Source: Fictibacillus barbaricus (GTDB lineage Bacteria; Bacillota; Bacilli; Bacillales; Fictibacillaceae). From it: a stretch of 64,000 bases of DNA. Position 1 is the stretch's first letter. Each line of letters begins with the position of its first letter. Location: NCBI RefSeq assembly GCF_014635025.1, contig NZ_BMCE01000001.1, forward strand, positions 1-64,000, written 5' to 3'. Shown here one piece after another: positions 1 through 12,092 of the stretch. The position numbers and the translations under genes are program-made. The notes beneath the pieces are model-generated. The model had not been told where the DNA came from and searched no databases. It saw nothing but the letters and a program-made list of their open reading frames with translations.

Positions 1-93
1 CTGACGGAATTAATTCTTAATTCCTTACCTATTTCTTTTGTTCAGTTTTCAAAGAACTTTTTTGTTTCGGTCACTTGTTTTAGCGACTTTAAT

Positions 94-122
94 AATATAC
101 CACGCTGAAGCATTAGAGTCAA
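94..122 (-). promoter_or_regulatory. rRNA-operon-type promoter P2 (outward, leftward)
   Basis: On the minus strand there is TTGACT (117-122), a 17-base spacer and TATATT (94-99). Downstream of it, at 35-60, the minus strand reads TTCTTTGAAAACTGAAC, a stretch typical of Bacillus rrn leaders. Transcription leaves the window leftward, so the rRNA genes themselves would lie outside. In B. subtilis an rrn operon also sits near the gyrA end of this block. The rRNA assignment is inference because no rRNA sequence is in the window. Confidence 0.7.
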
Positions 123-212
123 TAGCTTTCTTTAACTTTTTTTAAAACATTTCTTTAGGAAACATTTATTATGCTGCAGGTGCAATTAGCTGTTCTTTAA
201 GACAGCTTGATT

Positions 213-241
213 ATCTTACCACGGTTATATACGTGATGCAA
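213..241 (-). promoter_or_regulatory. probable rRNA-operon promoter P1
   Basis: The minus strand carries TTGCAT (236-241), 17 bases, then TAAGAT (213-218), about 120 bases upstream of P2. Tandem promoters of this kind are usual for Bacillus rrn operons. The boxes are less perfect than those of P2. Confidence 0.5.
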
Positions 242-251
242 TACCTAAAAT

Positions 252-283
252 AAAAAAGCTTCTATCTTAAGATAAAAGCTCTT
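252..283 (-). terminator. terminator of the HD-GYP gene
   Basis: An inverted repeat (AGCTT..TATCTTAAGATA..AAGCT) followed on the minus strand by TTTTTTATTTT. It overlaps the last codons and stop of the HD-GYP gene and insulates it from the outward promoters. Confidence 0.7.
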
Positions 284-1382
284 CAATAAAGAGATCATTT
301 CTATTCTTCAATGCGATGATCTCACCATTTGCATCTAACTTTATCATGGGTCTTGTAGGTTGGCTTTCTTCTATAAATACAATCTCTCCTACTTCCTGGT
401 TCGTTAGTTTTACACGGCTGCCTACAGAAAATGTTGAAAGACCGGATAATAAAGCACGGATCACTTGATGATCAAACTTACCAAATTGATCTTTCATCAT
501 CATCTCAAGTACTTTAAACGGAGACTGCTTGCTTCGGTATGGCCTTTCAGCTGTCATAGCTAGATAAACATCGGCAACGGCAAGGACCTTGCTAAAGGGA
601 TGCAGTTTACTTCCTTTTACTTTTAAGGGATAGCCAGACCCATCTGCCCGTTCGTGATGTTGAAGTACACCTAGTAGAACACCTTCTTTAATAGATGGAA
701 TCTTTTTGAGCATATTGTATCCATGAATGGTGTGCTTTTTTACTTCATCAAATTCAGCCGTAGTTAGAGCGCCACTCTTCTTTAAAAGAGTAGGTTGAAC
801 TTTTGCCATGCCACAATCAGATAGAATACCGGCTAAACCGATCTGTATACAATCTCCGCTTGAGAAATTCATTTTTTTAGCTAAGAAGGTGCTTAATATA
901 CCTACAGCAATCGAATGATGGTAGATATAATCAGCACTCGTAGCATAATGATGAAGCAGCAGGATCTCCCTTGGAACATTCGAGCCTTCCTCAAGAACAG
1001 GCAGAACACTTTGACGTACATCAAGCATATCAATAGCACTTCCCGACTGCCAATTTGTGAAGAGCTGTTTATATCTCTTTACGGCTTGAAGATACATTCC
1101 CGGAAAAGAGCGCTGTTCCTTTTCTGTTTTCACCTGAGTCATTTTTTCTTCCCGTTTAGATGAAGGAGGAGCAACCTGATCAGGTTTATCATGTTTTGTA
1201 TTCGCTTGGTTCGTTCTCGATTCGTTTAAAATATCAATTTCCTTGATTTGAAAACGAGTAAGCACACGAAGATGCCCAGAATTTAAAATAGTATTCTTAT
1301 TAACGATTGGCTGATTAGTCATAGAGAATACATCTTGAACCAACATCTGACCAATCTTAGCCTGACTCGTTTTAATCTTCAT
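267..1382 (-). CDS. HD-GYP domain protein with degenerate HD motif
   Basis: A 371-residue protein. An N-terminal region of about 130 residues holds a charged, probably disordered linker (about residues 54-92). A HD-GYP domain follows (about 140-310), then a short C-terminal domain of about 50 residues. HD-GYP domains normally hydrolyse cyclic di-GMP. The GYP segment HHERADGSGYP (242-252) is intact. The hallmark His-Asp pair is Ser188-Asp189 (GILSDCGMAKV), so one metal ligand is missing and catalysis may be altered or lost. The start has AAAGGAG upstream. The gene follows gyrA on the same strand, with a terminator in between, so it is probably its own unit. The domain call is sure; enzymatic activity is doubtful. 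Confidence 0.88.
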   Translation of the reverse strand: MKIKTSQAKIGQMLVQDVFSMTNQPIVNKNTILNSGHLRVLTRFQIKEIDILNESRTNQANTKHDKPDQVAPPSSKREEKMTQVKTEKEQRSFPGMYLQAVKRYKQLFTNWQSGSAIDMLDVRQSVLPVLEEGSNVPREILLLHHYATSADYIYHHSIAVGILSTFLAKKMNFSSGDCIQIGLAGILSDCGMAKVQPTLLKKSGALTTAEFDEVKKHTIHGYNMLKKIPSIKEGVLLGVLQHHERADGSGYPLKVKGSKLHPFSKVLAVADVYLAMTAERPYRSKQSPFKVLEMMMKDQFGKFDHQVIRALLSGLSTFSVGSRVKLTNQEVGEIVFIEESQPTRPMIKLDANGEIIALKNRNDLFIEELLS

Positions 1383-1424
1383 AATAAGGCTCCTTTTATT
1401 TGGAAGTTCATGATTTTATTTTAC

Positions 1425-1464
1425 ATATAAAAAAGAGGAAAATGTATACTCATTTTCCTCTTTT
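1425..1464 (-). terminator. gyrA terminator
   Basis: AAAAGAGGAAAAT..ATTTTCCTCTTTT stem followed on the minus strand by a T-run, directly after the gyrA stop. Confidence 0.8.
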
Positions 1465-1470
1465 AAGCAA

Positions 1471-4023
1471 TTATTCGTTATTCTCTTCGCTATCTTCTGT
1501 TTCAGAAGCAGGTGTTTCTTCTGTTTCTAATGCTGGTGATTCACCTTCTGTCACAATTGGTTCACCATTTTCATCAAATAACTCTTCTGATTCTTCTTCA
1601 CGTTCTACAACGGCTACGGTAGCGACGTGATTGTTATCATTCATGGTCATCAGTTTAACACCTTGAGTGTTACGTCCCATCTGCGAAATACCAGAGATGT
1701 TCATTCTAATAATGATGCCTTTTGCGGTGATAATCATTAGATCTTCCTCATCTGTTACAGTTTTCAATGTAACAACTGGACCATTCTTTTCAGTAATGTT
1801 AACGGTTTTTATCCCTTTACCGCCGCGAGACTGTAGTCTGTACTCACTCATCGGTGTACGTTTTCCATAACCCTTATCCGTAACGATTAAGATGTCTTGT
1901 GATTCATCTAAGACTTCCATTCCAACGACAGCATCATCTTCTCCAAGGGTAATGGCTTTAACACCTGTGGCTGTTCTTCCCATGGATCTAACGTCTGTTT
2001 CTTGATAACGGATAGACATACCTTGCTTCGTACCAACGATGATGTCCTTGCTTCCATCTGTCAGACGAACACCCATCAATTCATCCTCTTCACGAAGATT
2101 GATCGCGAATAATCCGCCTTTACGGATATTGCTGTAAGCTGATAACGGTGAACGTTTCGTGATCCCTTGTTTTGTCATAAAATTAAGGTAAACTTCGTCA
2201 CTTTCCATATCTTCTACAGGAATAACTGCAGAGATCGTTTCACCTTGTTCGATCTGAAGTAAGTTGATGATCGGAATACCTTTAGCTGTTCTTCCGTACT
2301 CAGGAATTTCGTACCCTTTTAAGCGATATGCTTTTCCTTTATTAGTGAAGAACAGGATATAGTTATGCGTGTTCGTTGTGAACAGCTGCTCAACAAAATC
2401 ATCTTCACTCGTACCCATTCCTTGAATCCCTTTACCTCCACGGCGCTGTGAACGGTAAGTAGAGATAGGAAGCCGCTTGATATATCCTTTATTAGTCAAC
2501 GTGATAACGATATTTGAACGAGGAATCAAATCTTCATCCTCAATGCTGTTAAATCCTACAGAAATAATCGTACGTCTAGGATTGTCGTATTTCTCTTTTA
2601 TCTCTGCTAATTCAGTACGGATAATTTCAAGGATTCTTTCTTCGTCTGCTAAAATTGCTCTTAACTCAGCAATTAAAGCAACAAGGTCATTATATTCGTT
2701 TTCGATCTTATCTCGCTCTAAACCTGTTAATCGCTGCAAGCGCATATCTAGGATGGCCTGGGATTGCTCATAGCTTAATTCAAACTTTTCCATTAACCCT
2801 TCGCGTGCTATATCCGTTGTTCTTGAAGCGCGGATCAAGGCGATCACTTCATCTAGATGGTCAAGTGCAATACGAAGACCTTCTAGGATGTGAGCTCTTG
2901 CTTCAGCTTTCTTAAGATCAAACTCCGTACGGCGTCGGATAATAACTTGCTGATGCTTAAGGTAATGGTACAAACATTCTTTAATGTTCAGTACTTTAGG
3001 CTGTCCATCTACGAGCGCAAGCATGTTGATACCAAAGCTTGTCTGTAGAGCCGTCTGTTTGTATAAGTTATTCAAAATAACATTTGCGTTCGCATCACGG
3101 CGTACTTCCATCACAACGCGCATACCATTACGGTCAGACTCATCACGCAAGTCTGTAATGCCGTCGATCTTCTTATCACGAACTAATTCAGCAATTTTCT
3201 CGATCAGACGAGCTTTATTCACTTGATAAGGAAGTTCAGTAACGATGATAGCCGCTTTCCCGCTAGGCATTTCTTCAATCTCCGCTTTTGCACGGATAAT
3301 GATGGAACCTCTTCCGTTCTGATACGCTTTACGAATTCCTTCACGGCCTAAAATTTCACCCGCTGTCGGGAAATCAGGTCCAGGAATGATCTCCATCAAT
3401 TCTGGAATCGTAATATCAGGATTCTCACTTACGGCTAAGATCCCGTCAATTACTTCTCCAAGATGATGAGGAGGAATGTTCGTTGCCATACCAACTGCGA
3501 TACCGGCAGCACCGTTTACGAGCAGGTTGGGAAAACGAGCAGGCATTACAATAGGTTCTTGTTCTGAACCGTCATAGTTATCTTTGTAGTCGATCGTGTC
3601 TTTATTGATGTCACGTACCATTTCCATAGCGATCTTAGACATACGTGCTTCTGTATAACGCATAGCTGCCGCAGCGTCGCCGTCGACAGAACCGAAGTTG
3701 CCATGGCCATCGATAAGCATGTGGCGGAAGTTGAAATCCTGCGCCATACGTACCATTGTGTCGTATACAGCAGAGTCGCCGTGCGGGTGATACTTACCGA
3801 TTACTTCACCAACGATACGGGCAGACTTTTTGTACGCCTTATCGGCAGTCATCCCCAAATCGTTCATCGCATAAAGAATACGACGGTGAACGGGCTTCAA
3901 TCCATCACGTACATCCGGGAGTGCACGACTGACAATTACACTCATGGCATAATCCATGAATGAAGTACGCATTTCCGTACTAATATTAATTTCTTTAATC
4001 CGTGAACGTTCCATTTCAGACAT
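1471..4023 (-). CDS. gyrA: DNA gyrase subunit A
   Basis: DNA gyrase A subunit, the DNA breakage-reunion half of the A2B2 topoisomerase II that introduces negative supercoils. Translation from the ATG at 4021-4023, which has GGAGGT upstream, gives 850 residues. An in-frame start 15 bases earlier lacks this site. The N-terminal winged-helix and tower domain contains the catalytic tyrosine in AMRYTEAR (Tyr123). The quinolone-resistance region reads [11 protein letters not shown] with Ser84 and Asp88, the wild-type susceptible state. The C-terminal beta-pinwheel includes the GyrA box QRRGGKG. It ends in an acidic tail rich in Glu, Thr and Ser of about 40 residues. It follows gyrB by 134 bases, as in B. 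subtilis. Confidence 0.98.
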   Translation of the reverse strand: MSEMERSRIKEINISTEMRTSFMDYAMSVIVSRALPDVRDGLKPVHRRILYAMNDLGMTADKAYKKSARIVGEVIGKYHPHGDSAVYDTMVRMAQDFNFRHMLIDGHGNFGSVDGDAAAAMRYTEARMSKIAMEMVRDINKDTIDYKDNYDGSEQEPIVMPARFPNLLVNGAAGIAVGMATNIPPHHLGEVIDGILAVSENPDITIPELMEIIPGPDFPTAGEILGREGIRKAYQNGRGSIIIRAKAEIEEMPSGKAAIIVTELPYQVNKARLIEKIAELVRDKKIDGITDLRDESDRNGMRVVMEVRRDANANVILNNLYKQTALQTSFGINMLALVDGQPKVLNIKECLYHYLKHQQVIIRRRTEFDLKKAEARAHILEGLRIALDHLDEVIALIRASRTTDIAREGLMEKFELSYEQSQAILDMRLQRLTGLERDKIENEYNDLVALIAELRAILADEERILEIIRTELAEIKEKYDNPRRTIISVGFNSIEDEDLIPRSNIVITLTNKGYIKRLPISTYRSQRRGGKGIQGMGTSEDDFVEQLFTTNTHNYILFFTNKGKAYRLKGYEIPEYGRTAKGIPIINLLQIEQGETISAVIPVEDMESDEVYLNFMTKQGITKRSPLSAYSNIRKGGLFAINLREEDELMGVRLTDGSKDIIVGTKQGMSIRYQETDVRSMGRTATGVKAITLGEDDAVVGMEVLDESQDILIVTDKGYGKRTPMSEYRLQSRGGKGIKTVNITEKNGPVVTLKTVTDEEDLMIITAKGIIIRMNISGISQMGRNTQGVKLMTMNDNNHVATVAVVEREEESEELFDENGEPIVTEGESPALETEETPASETEDSEENNE

Positions 4024-4157
4024 TCGTTTTACCTCCATAACCTCTTGAAAAACAAAGGCTTTTTATAGCCAAAATAACTGCTTTAAAACAAACCGAAACT
4101 GGACCTTGTCCAGCTTCATGTTTTTTATATCTAGCTTCAATGGTTCAGCATTTTCAT

Positions 4158-6125
<1,968 letters not shown>

Positions 6126-6136
6126 TTATAAAACCT

Positions 6137-6415
6137 TTATTTTATGTTCCAGCCATTTTCAAGTTCGAGGCGATCAGTGGCTCTCTTTTTTAACGTTGAG
6201 GCAGAAAGAGGAGACAAATAGATCGTTTTGTCTGTAATAATTACGGATTTTGCGGCATTCCCGCTTAGATCGGTCAATGTTTGGTCTTGTTCATGCTTTT
6301 TCAGAAACTCCTTTGCTAGCACAGAAGTCTTTAATGCATTGATATCCAATATTGCTAGTACATCTTTAGAATGAATCACTTCTTCATCACCTAAATGCAA
6401 AAGCAAATCCCTCAC
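6137..6415 (-). CDS. remB: RemB-type extracellular matrix regulator (YaaB, DUF370)
   Basis: Ninety-two residues starting with GTG one base after the recF stop, so it is translationally linked to recF. It belongs to the DUF370/RemA-like family. In B. subtilis remB (yaaB) sits in this same place between recF and gyrB and acts as a positive regulator of biofilm-matrix genes. The conserved N-terminal part MRDLLLHLGDEEVIHSKDVLAILD matches the family start in spirit. The C-terminal end (STLKKRATDRLE) is basic. The function here is inferred from family and position. Confidence 0.85.
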   Translation of the reverse strand: MRDLLLHLGDEEVIHSKDVLAILDINALKTSVLAKEFLKKHEQDQTLTDLSGNAAKSVIITDKTIYLSPLSASTLKKRATDRLELENGWNIK

Positions 6416-6416
6416 C

Positions 6417-7538
6417 TCACTTCAAACGTTCTATGGAGCCTGAATGAACTTTATAGGTTGCGGCCTTCTCTAGTGTTTCATGGTGTATGCCCTCCACACT
6501 AGTTGTAGTAACAAAGGTTTGTACTTTTCCTTGTATTGTATTTAAAAGATGAGATTGTCTGAAGTCATCTAGTTCGGATAACACGTCGTCCAAGAGCAAG
6601 ATAGGGTATTCTCCTACTTCTGAATGGATCAGATCAATTTCAGCGAGCTTCAATGACAGTGCTGTTGTCCGCTGCTGACCTTGAGATCCAAAGGTTTGCA
6701 CGTCTTTTCCGTTCACAGAAAACAGCAAATCATCCCGATGGGGCCCGAATAGAGAGGTTCCTCGTTCAATCTCTTTATCTTTTATTTTACCAAACTTCAT
6801 ATGAAACGCTTCTATCATTTTCGACAAGTCCAACCCATCACATACCTCAATGGCAGGTTTATAATGAATTTTTAAATCTTCCAATCCTCTAGATATTCCT
6901 CGGTGGATCGGTTCCGCCCAACTTTGCAGCTTGTCCATGTACTTCACGCGCTTTAACGTGACTCTGGCAGCTTTATCAATAAGCTGTTCTGTTAAGATCT
7001 CAAGCATCGTTATCTTTTCAGGACTTTTGTTACGATACATCTCTCTTAATAAAGAGTTTCGCTGAGACAAAATCTTTTGGTACACAGAAAGGTCATTTAA
7101 ATAAACAGCGTTAACCTGGCCGATTTCCATGTCAATAAAACGACGACGCACCTGCGGACTGCCTTTTACAAGATTGAGATCCTCAGGTGCAAACATAACC
7201 ACATTAAGATGTCCGACGTAATCTGTTAGTCGTCGTTGTTCAATGCGGCTGATTTTCGCTTTTTTTCCTTTTTGTGAGATAACAAGGCTTAAATCAAAAG
7301 AACTGTTCCTCTTTTTGATGCTACCCTCTATTTTAGCATATTCTTCGTCCCAAGTTATCAACTCTTTATCTTTTGCCGTTCTATAGGATCTTGCCATGGC
7401 CAAAACATAGATCGATTCCATGACATTTGTTTTCCCTTGGGCGTTTTCACCAAGAAAAACATTGACCTTATTTTCAAATTCAAGAGACTGTTCTTTATAA
7501 TTCCGGTAATTTTTTAATTGAAGCTTTTCAATATGCAA
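6417..7538 (-). CDS. recF: DNA replication and repair protein RecF
   Basis: SMC-like ATPase of 373 residues that helps load RecA at gaps with RecO and RecR. Walker A is GENAQGKTN near residue 30. The ABC signature [15 protein letters not shown] and the Walker B stretch [12 protein letters not shown] are near the C terminus. The start is TTG with AGGGGGAA just upstream, 11 bases after rlbA. All three ATP-site elements are intact. It is part of the conserved dnaN-rlbA-recF-remB-gyrB series. Confidence 0.97.
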   Translation of the reverse strand: MHIEKLQLKNYRNYKEQSLEFENKVNVFLGENAQGKTNVMESIYVLAMARSYRTAKDKELITWDEEYAKIEGSIKKRNSSFDLSLVISQKGKKAKISRIEQRRLTDYVGHLNVVMFAPEDLNLVKGSPQVRRRFIDMEIGQVNAVYLNDLSVYQKILSQRNSLLREMYRNKSPEKITMLEILTEQLIDKAARVTLKRVKYMDKLQSWAEPIHRGISRGLEDLKIHYKPAIEVCDGLDLSKMIEAFHMKFGKIKDKEIERGTSLFGPHRDDLLFSVNGKDVQTFGSQGQQRTTALSLKLAEIDLIHSEVGEYPILLLDDVLSELDDFRQSHLLNTIQGKVQTFVTTTSVEGIHHETLEKAATYKVHSGSIERLK

Positions 7539-7549
7539 AGGGATTCCCC

Positions 7550-7765
7550 CTATTCCGTTGTTACCTTAAACTCTCCTACGTCTGGAATGGACACGACATC
7601 ACCCGCATATAATTTTTTCCCTCGGCGTGTTTCATGTTCTCCGTTCACAAGAACTTCATGTTCTGCTAAATACCATTTTACCATTCCTCCCGATTGGATG
7701 ACATCGGTAGTTTTTAATAGCTGCTGCAGCGTAATGAATTCTGTATTGATTTTTACATTTTCCAT
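7550..7765 (-). CDS. rlbA: S4-domain RNA-binding protein RlbA/YaaA
   Basis: A 71-residue protein that is almost only an S4 RNA-binding domain ([37 protein letters not shown]). In B. subtilis the equivalent yaaA lies between dnaN and recF, as here, and has been linked to the ribosome. A good AAGGAGG site precedes the ATG. The exact role is not evident from sequence. Confidence 0.9.
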   Translation of the reverse strand: MENVKINTEFITLQQLLKTTDVIQSGGMVKWYLAEHEVLVNGEHETRRGKKLYAGDVVSIPDVGEFKVTTE

Positions 7766-7837
7766 TTCTATAACCTCCTTAATAAATTTTCTTTCTTACT
7801 AGTTTCTCCAAAAAACGAGTGACTTAGAAAGAAAAGA

Positions 7838-7867
7838 AAGCCACCGGTCATCCGGCAGCTTTATATT
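7838..7867 (-). terminator. dnaN terminator
   Basis: On the minus strand AGCTGCCGG-ATGA-CCGGTGGCT with a T/C-rich tail, directly behind the dnaN stop. It separates dnaAN from rlbA-recF. Confidence 0.65.
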
Positions 7868-9010
7868 TTAGTAAGTTCTTACAGGCAAGATTAATTGACG
7901 GATCGAATCATCTGAGACTGGCTGAATTAAAAACGGTCTCATCGCTCCTGTAAATAGGATGCTGATCTCTAAGTAATCCATCACTTTTAGCGCCTCCATG
8001 ACATACTTAGCGTTAAAAGATATCTTCAGCTCTTCTCCTTCAATCTCCTCTGCGATCATGTGTTCAAATACTTTACCGATCTCTGGAGAGTTTGAAGAAA
8101 GTTCGATGGTTTGGTTATCTAATGTTGCTAATTTTACAACGTTGTTTCTTCCTTCTCTAGCTAATAGAGAGGCACGATCGATCGCTTGTAAAAATTCTTT
8201 TGTTTTTAAAACAAATGTTGTTTTGCTCTCAGATGGAATCAGTTTAGAAGTATCCGGGTAGTTCCCATCTAATAATCGTGAGAAGAGTAAGATGTTTTTT
8301 GCTTTAAAAAGAATCTGATTGTTCGTTACAACGATCTGTACTTTTTCTGCTGATTCATCAAGAATCTTTGAAAGTTCATTCAAGCTCTTTCCTGGTATTA
8401 CTACGTTTTGAAAAGATAGTTCTTCAGCTTGTGAATCGATCGGCATTTTGCGCTGCGCCAATCGATGGCTATCTGTTGCAATACAGTTCAGGACACCATC
8501 CGACAAGGTCCAATTCACGCCTGTTAAGATAGGACGTGTTTCTGAGGTGGACACCGCAAAGACAGTTTGGCGAATCATCGTTTTCAAAAGATCACTTTGA
8601 ATTTCAAAAACAAGATTCTCTTCGATTTGCGGCAATCGAGGATATTCTTCTGGATCAAGCCCTAAAAGACTGAATTCAGATGCGCCTGAACGAAGTGTTG
8701 TTTCAAAACGTTCCCCAACTTCAATCTCAACAGATTCATTTGGCAACTTTTTTACGATTTCAGAAAAATAACGAGCTGGAAGTACTACACTTCCTTCTTG
8801 TTTTACTTCAATATGTACCAGATCGCCTTCTTCAACTGGTATTAATCGTTCGATCGAAATATCAGAATCACTTCCAGTTAGATGTACACCATCGTATGTA
8901 ACTTCCATTTTTATTCCCGTTAAAATTGGAATCGTAGTTCGGGACGATACAGCTTTCATGACATCTTGAACGGCTTCGATCAATTGGTTTAATTGAATCT
9001 TAACTTTCAT
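7868..9010 (-). CDS. dnaN: DNA polymerase III beta sliding clamp
   Basis: Ring-shaped processivity clamp of 380 residues, close to the usual 378. Three clamp-fold repeats can be followed along the sequence, ending in the typical QPVSDDSIRQLILPVRTY. The ATG has AGGGGGG eight bases upstream. It is 172 bases downstream of dnaA, and that gap holds DnaA boxes and the probable unwinding element. dnaA and dnaN very likely form one operon. Confidence 0.98.
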   Translation of the reverse strand: MKVKIQLNQLIEAVQDVMKAVSSRTTIPILTGIKMEVTYDGVHLTGSDSDISIERLIPVEEGDLVHIEVKQEGSVVLPARYFSEIVKKLPNESVEIEVGERFETTLRSGASEFSLLGLDPEEYPRLPQIEENLVFEIQSDLLKTMIRQTVFAVSTSETRPILTGVNWTLSDGVLNCIATDSHRLAQRKMPIDSQAEELSFQNVVIPGKSLNELSKILDESAEKVQIVVTNNQILFKAKNILLFSRLLDGNYPDTSKLIPSESKTTFVLKTKEFLQAIDRASLLAREGRNNVVKLATLDNQTIELSSNSPEIGKVFEHMIAEEIEGEELKISFNAKYVMEALKVMDYLEISILFTGAMRPFLIQPVSDDSIRQLILPVRTY

Positions 9011-9051
9011 TGTTTTGCCCCCCTGTTATTTATTAAAAATCTTTTAAAAAA

Positions 9052-9164
9052 TAGTAGTAATAGTACTAGGCGCTGTGAATGTGTGGATAACTCTTTAAAA
9101 CAAAGATAGAACAGCCTATCCACATGTGGACAGACTGTGTATAAAGTAACTGTAGTTATTCACA
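9052..9164. other. oriC, dnaA-dnaN part: DnaA boxes and DnaA-trio tract
   Basis: At 9052-9070 there is a run of TAG/TAA/TAC triplets that fits the DnaA-trio element used for strand unwinding in B. subtilis. It is followed by a short GC-rich spacer and DnaA boxes. Exact TGTGNATAA/TTATNCACA boxes are at 9082-9090, 9136-9144 and 9156-9164, with near matches at 9074 and 9116. An A/T-rich run (9024-9052) adjoins the trio tract. This corresponds to the incC side of the bipartite B. subtilis origin. The trio assignment is by pattern. Confidence 0.85.
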
Positions 9165-9182
9165 GTATTCAGTGTTGTTTAT

Positions 9183-10538
9183 TTAATTGGATTTAAGCTG
9201 ATCATGAATTTCCTGCACTTTTCTTTGCAGTATTTGATCAGTTATAAGCAAAGTTGAAATTTTTTCATGGGCATGCAGGACAGTCGTATGGTCACGTCCT
9301 CCAAATTCTTCACCTATTTTAGGCAAGGAATTATCAGTCAGTTCACGGGATAAATACATCGCGATTTGTCTTGGAAAAGCAACAGATTTCGTTCTCTTTT
9401 TCGCAGTGAAATCTTCTAACTTCACGTTATAATGCTTTCCTACTACTTCTTGTATATGGTGGATCGTTAATGTTCTTGGTTTAGCAGAAGGAATAATATC
9501 ACGAAGGGCTTCTGCTGCTAAGTCTGCGTTCATATCTTGATTAATTAAAGAAGAATAAGCAACTACTCGAATAAGTGCACCTTCAAGTTCTCTAATGTTC
9601 GTATCAATTTGATTTGCGATATAAAGCATCACTTCATTAGGAATATCCAGGCCTTCCGCTTTTGCCTTCTTTCGCAAGATGGCGATTCGTGTCTCTAGAT
9701 CTGGCGGAGTAATATCTGTAATAAGTCCCCACTCAAAACGAGAACGAAGTCTGTCTTCTAGTGTCGGAATCTCTTTTGGAGGCCGGTCACTCGAGATGAC
9801 AATCTGTTTGCTCTCTTCATGAAGAGCATTAAATGTATGGAAAAATTCCTCTTGGGTCTGTTCTTTTCCCGCTAGGAATTGAATATCATCAATTAAAAGC
9901 ACGTCCACACTGCGAAATTTGTTGCGAAACTCAACCGTTTTATTGTCACGAATAGAATTAATAAATTCATTGGTGAATTTTTCGGATGAAAGATAAACTA
10001 CTTTTGCCCCTGGATTATGTTCTAATACATAATGACCGATCGCATGCATTAAGTGTGTTTTTCCAAGTCCAACTCCACCATATATAAATAACGGATTGTA
10101 TGCTTTTGCTGGTGCTTCGGCAACAGCTAAGGAAGCGGCATGCGCAAAGCGGTTCCCAGATCCAATAACAAAACGATCAAATGTATATTTAGGATTCAGC
10201 ATACTTTGAGAAACTTCTTCGTGAGGTTCATTAGATGCTTTTGGGGCTTTTTTCATGGAAAGTTCTAGATCCAAGTCTAATTCTGTCTGATTTTGCGGAA
10301 TGATGAACTTCACGTCGAGAGCTGCTCCTGTTACGTCCAACAGTGTCTCTGAAATGATGCCCGCATATCTGGACTCAAGCCAATCACGCGCAAATTCATT
10401 CGGCGCAGTAATAACAAGCGTATCATTTTGCAATGCATGCGCTGTTGTTGATTTTAACCAAGTCTCAAAGCTGGGCTTACTGACTTTTGTTTCGATTGCA
10501 GAAAGTGCTTTGGACCATAGGTCGTTGATGTTTTCCAA
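9183..10538 (-). CDS. dnaA: Chromosomal replication initiator protein DnaA
   Basis: AAA+ initiator of 451 residues that binds DnaA boxes and opens oriC. Domain I covers about 1-85, a short linker about 86-115, then the AAA+ domain with Walker A GGVGLGKT (154-161) and Walker [10 protein letters not shown]. The C-terminal helix-turn-helix contains the signature [11 protein letters not shown]. The start is a TTG with GGGGGG upstream, unusual since most relatives use ATG. DnaA boxes lie on both sides of the gene, so autoregulation is likely. Confidence 0.98.
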   Translation of the reverse strand: MENINDLWSKALSAIETKVSKPSFETWLKSTTAHALQNDTLVITAPNEFARDWLESRYAGIISETLLDVTGAALDVKFIIPQNQTELDLDLELSMKKAPKASNEPHEEVSQSMLNPKYTFDRFVIGSGNRFAHAASLAVAEAPAKAYNPLFIYGGVGLGKTHLMHAIGHYVLEHNPGAKVVYLSSEKFTNEFINSIRDNKTVEFRNKFRSVDVLLIDDIQFLAGKEQTQEEFFHTFNALHEESKQIVISSDRPPKEIPTLEDRLRSRFEWGLITDITPPDLETRIAILRKKAKAEGLDIPNEVMLYIANQIDTNIRELEGALIRVVAYSSLINQDMNADLAAEALRDIIPSAKPRTLTIHHIQEVVGKHYNVKLEDFTAKKRTKSVAFPRQIAMYLSRELTDNSLPKIGEEFGGRDHTTVLHAHEKISTLLITDQILQRKVQEIHDQLKSN

Positions 10539-10709
10539 CCAATTTACCCCCCTTATCTCTTTAAATTATCCTATTTCAGCAGTTGTTGTCCCTGTTGTAT
10601 AAGACTTGTACACCCAGTGAATACCTATGAATAAAAATAAAAGTCCACACCTTATGTGAATGTTAATTAATATAGTAGATAATAGGATTATGAACAGCTA
10701 AAAAGCATC

Positions 10710-10973
10710 TGTGGACAACCTTTTTAACAGCCATAAAAATCTGTCCACAAGTTTATCCACAGGATGTGAATAACTTGAAATGCAATTCACGTTATTAACG
10801 AGTTAAAACACAACAAGCATATCAAAAAAAAGCAAGCTTGGCAACGGATTATTGTTACTTATCCACAACGCCCATACCTTGTGTAGAAAAGTTGTCCACA
10901 ATACTAGATTTTGTGTAAAACGTGTCGATAATTGGTGTGGATAATAAAAAATGTGTCGAAAAAGATGTCCACA
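10710..10973. other. oriC, dnaA upstream part: DnaA-box cluster
   Basis: The 616-base gap between dnaA and rpmH carries many DnaA boxes. Exact TTATNCACA/TGTGNATAA matches are at 10753-10761, 10765-10773, 10859-10867 and 10936-10944. One-mismatch boxes are at 10710-10718, 10741-10749 and 10892-10900, with weaker ones around 10880, 10912, 10952 and 10965. This corresponds to the incA/incB half of the B. subtilis origin. The surrounding sequence is A/T-rich. I see no credible gene in the gap besides the rpmH promoter. Confidence 0.9.
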
Positions 10974-11075
10974 GGCTGGAATAAAAGATTTTTAAGAATA
11001 GTGTAGAATGATTCCCCTTAATGACGAGAATTAGATGCAGATCTTGATGTACTTTACATAAAAAGAAAATCCAGC

Positions 11076-11105
11076 TTGACAAAAGAAGGGGCCAGTCATT
11101 ATACT
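11076..11105 (+). promoter_or_regulatory. rpmH promoter
   Basis: TTGACA (11076-11081), 18 bases, TATACT (11100-11105): a strong SigA-type promoter 50 bases before rpmH. Confidence 0.8.
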
Positions 11106-11154
11106 TTATTAGACTGTCTTTTATAAGAGATATCCTCAGGGAGGTGTTATATAC

Positions 11155-11289
11155 ATGAAACCTACATTCCAACCGAACAATCGTAAGCGTAAGAAGGTAC
11201 ATGGTTTCCGTGCACGTATGGCTACTAAGAACGGTCGTAAAGTTCTAGCTCGCCGTCGTCAAAAGGGAAGAAAAGTGTTATCTGCATAG
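11155..11289 (+). CDS. rpmH: 50S ribosomal protein L34
   Basis: A 44-residue, very basic protein ([19 protein letters not shown]...GRKVLSA) with the fully typical L34 sequence and length. GGGAGGTG lies ten bases before the ATG. It is the first gene to the right of oriC, as in nearly all Bacillaceae. A strong terminator follows, so most transcripts probably stop before rnpA. Confidence 0.98.
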   Translation: MKPTFQPNNRKRKKVHGFRARMATKNGRKVLARRRQKGRKVLSA

Positions 11290-11290
11290 G

Positions 11291-11317
11291 CCACTGACAT
11301 CAGTGGTCTTTTTTTAC
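11291..11317 (+). terminator. rpmH terminator
   Basis: CCACTG-ACAT-CAGTGG stem followed by TCTTTTTTT. Confidence 0.85.
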
Positions 11318-11476
11318 TTTTATAGACATATCCGCTCAATCCATATCAGCCTTATTTTTAAGGAAAGTCGAGTTTTCTGAAGAGAAAGGTTTTATTAACT
11401 TTAAAAAAGACCGATACTGATGAAGATCGAAATAGACGATGGAATGAGATTGCTTAAATTGATGGAGTGTTAATTG

Positions 11477-11824
11477 ATGAAGAAAGAACAACGCATCAAA
11501 AAAAACGAGGAATTTCAAGAGGTTTTCAAAAAAGGAAAATCCACGGCTAATCGCCAATTTGTTATATACAGTTTAAAAAAAGAAGATCAAGAAACATTTC
11601 GGATCGGTCTTTCAGTCAGCAAAAAAGTAGGAAAAGCCGTAACGAGAAATCGAATAAAGCGTTCAGTTAAAGAAATCTTCCATAAATATAGTGAACAGCT
11701 TCTGACAGGCAGGGATTATGTGGTTATCGCGAGAATACCTACTGCTAATATGGAATTTCATGAATTGGAGAAAAGTTTGCTGCATGTAATGAACAGAGCA
11801 AACGTTTTTAAAAAGAGGGTGTAA
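11477..11824 (+). CDS. rnpA: Ribonuclease P protein component
   Basis: Protein subunit of RNase P, which matures the 5' ends of tRNAs together with the RNA subunit. It has 115 residues from the ATG at 11477. A TTG directly before it (11474) is an equally possible start. It is basic, with the RNR motif [10 protein letters not shown] near residue 55 and the typical opening [17 protein letters not shown]. The next gene, yidD, starts four bases after its stop, so the two are coupled. Confidence 0.95.
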   Translation: MKKEQRIKKNEEFQEVFKKGKSTANRQFVIYSLKKEDQETFRIGLSVSKKVGKAVTRNRIKRSVKEIFHKYSEQLLTGRDYVVIARIPTANMEFHELEKSLLHVMNRANVFKKRV

Positions 11825-11827
11825 GAA

Positions 11828-12055
11828 ATGAGGTCCTTCTTTATAGGGATTATTCGTTTTTACCAAAAGTGGATCTCCCCATTAACACCACCTTCATGCC
11901 GCTTTTATCCGACTTGTTCGCATTATGGCATAGAAGCATTTAGGCGTCATGGGGTTATAAAAGGAATGTGGCTAACTTTTGTCAGAATCCTAAAGTGCCA
12001 TCCTTTTCACCCAGGAGGCGTTGACCTCGTGCCTGAAAAAAGAGACAATAAATAA
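11828..12055 (+). CDS. yidD: Membrane protein insertion efficiency factor YidD
   Basis: A 75-residue protein with the family core [23 protein letters not shown], conserved cysteines and the [10 protein letters not shown] region. It is membrane-associated and assists YidC. It sits between rnpA and yidC as in many bacteria. The ATG follows the rnpA stop by a few bases. Confidence 0.95.
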   Translation: MRSFFIGIIRFYQKWISPLTPPSCRFYPTCSHYGIEAFRRHGVIKGMWLTFVRILKCHPFHPGGVDLVPEKRDNK

Positions 12056-12092
12056 TTGAGATGAGATTTATGATTTTAAGGAGGATAAGAGT

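Noticed and set aside
1092-1108. Noc-box-like sequence ATTCCCGGAAAAG
   Set aside because: It lacks one base of the palindrome ATTTCCCGGGAAAT and lies inside the HD-GYP coding sequence; no full Noc box was found in the window.
4081-4110. Hairpin CTGGACCTTGTCCAG between gyrB and gyrA as terminator
   Set aside because: The tail is TTTCGGTTTG without a proper T-run; too weak to list as a terminator.
10855-11202. 115-residue minus-strand frame between dnaA and rpmH
   Set aside because: It covers DnaA boxes, the rpmH promoter and the start of rpmH and has no ribosome site or family features.
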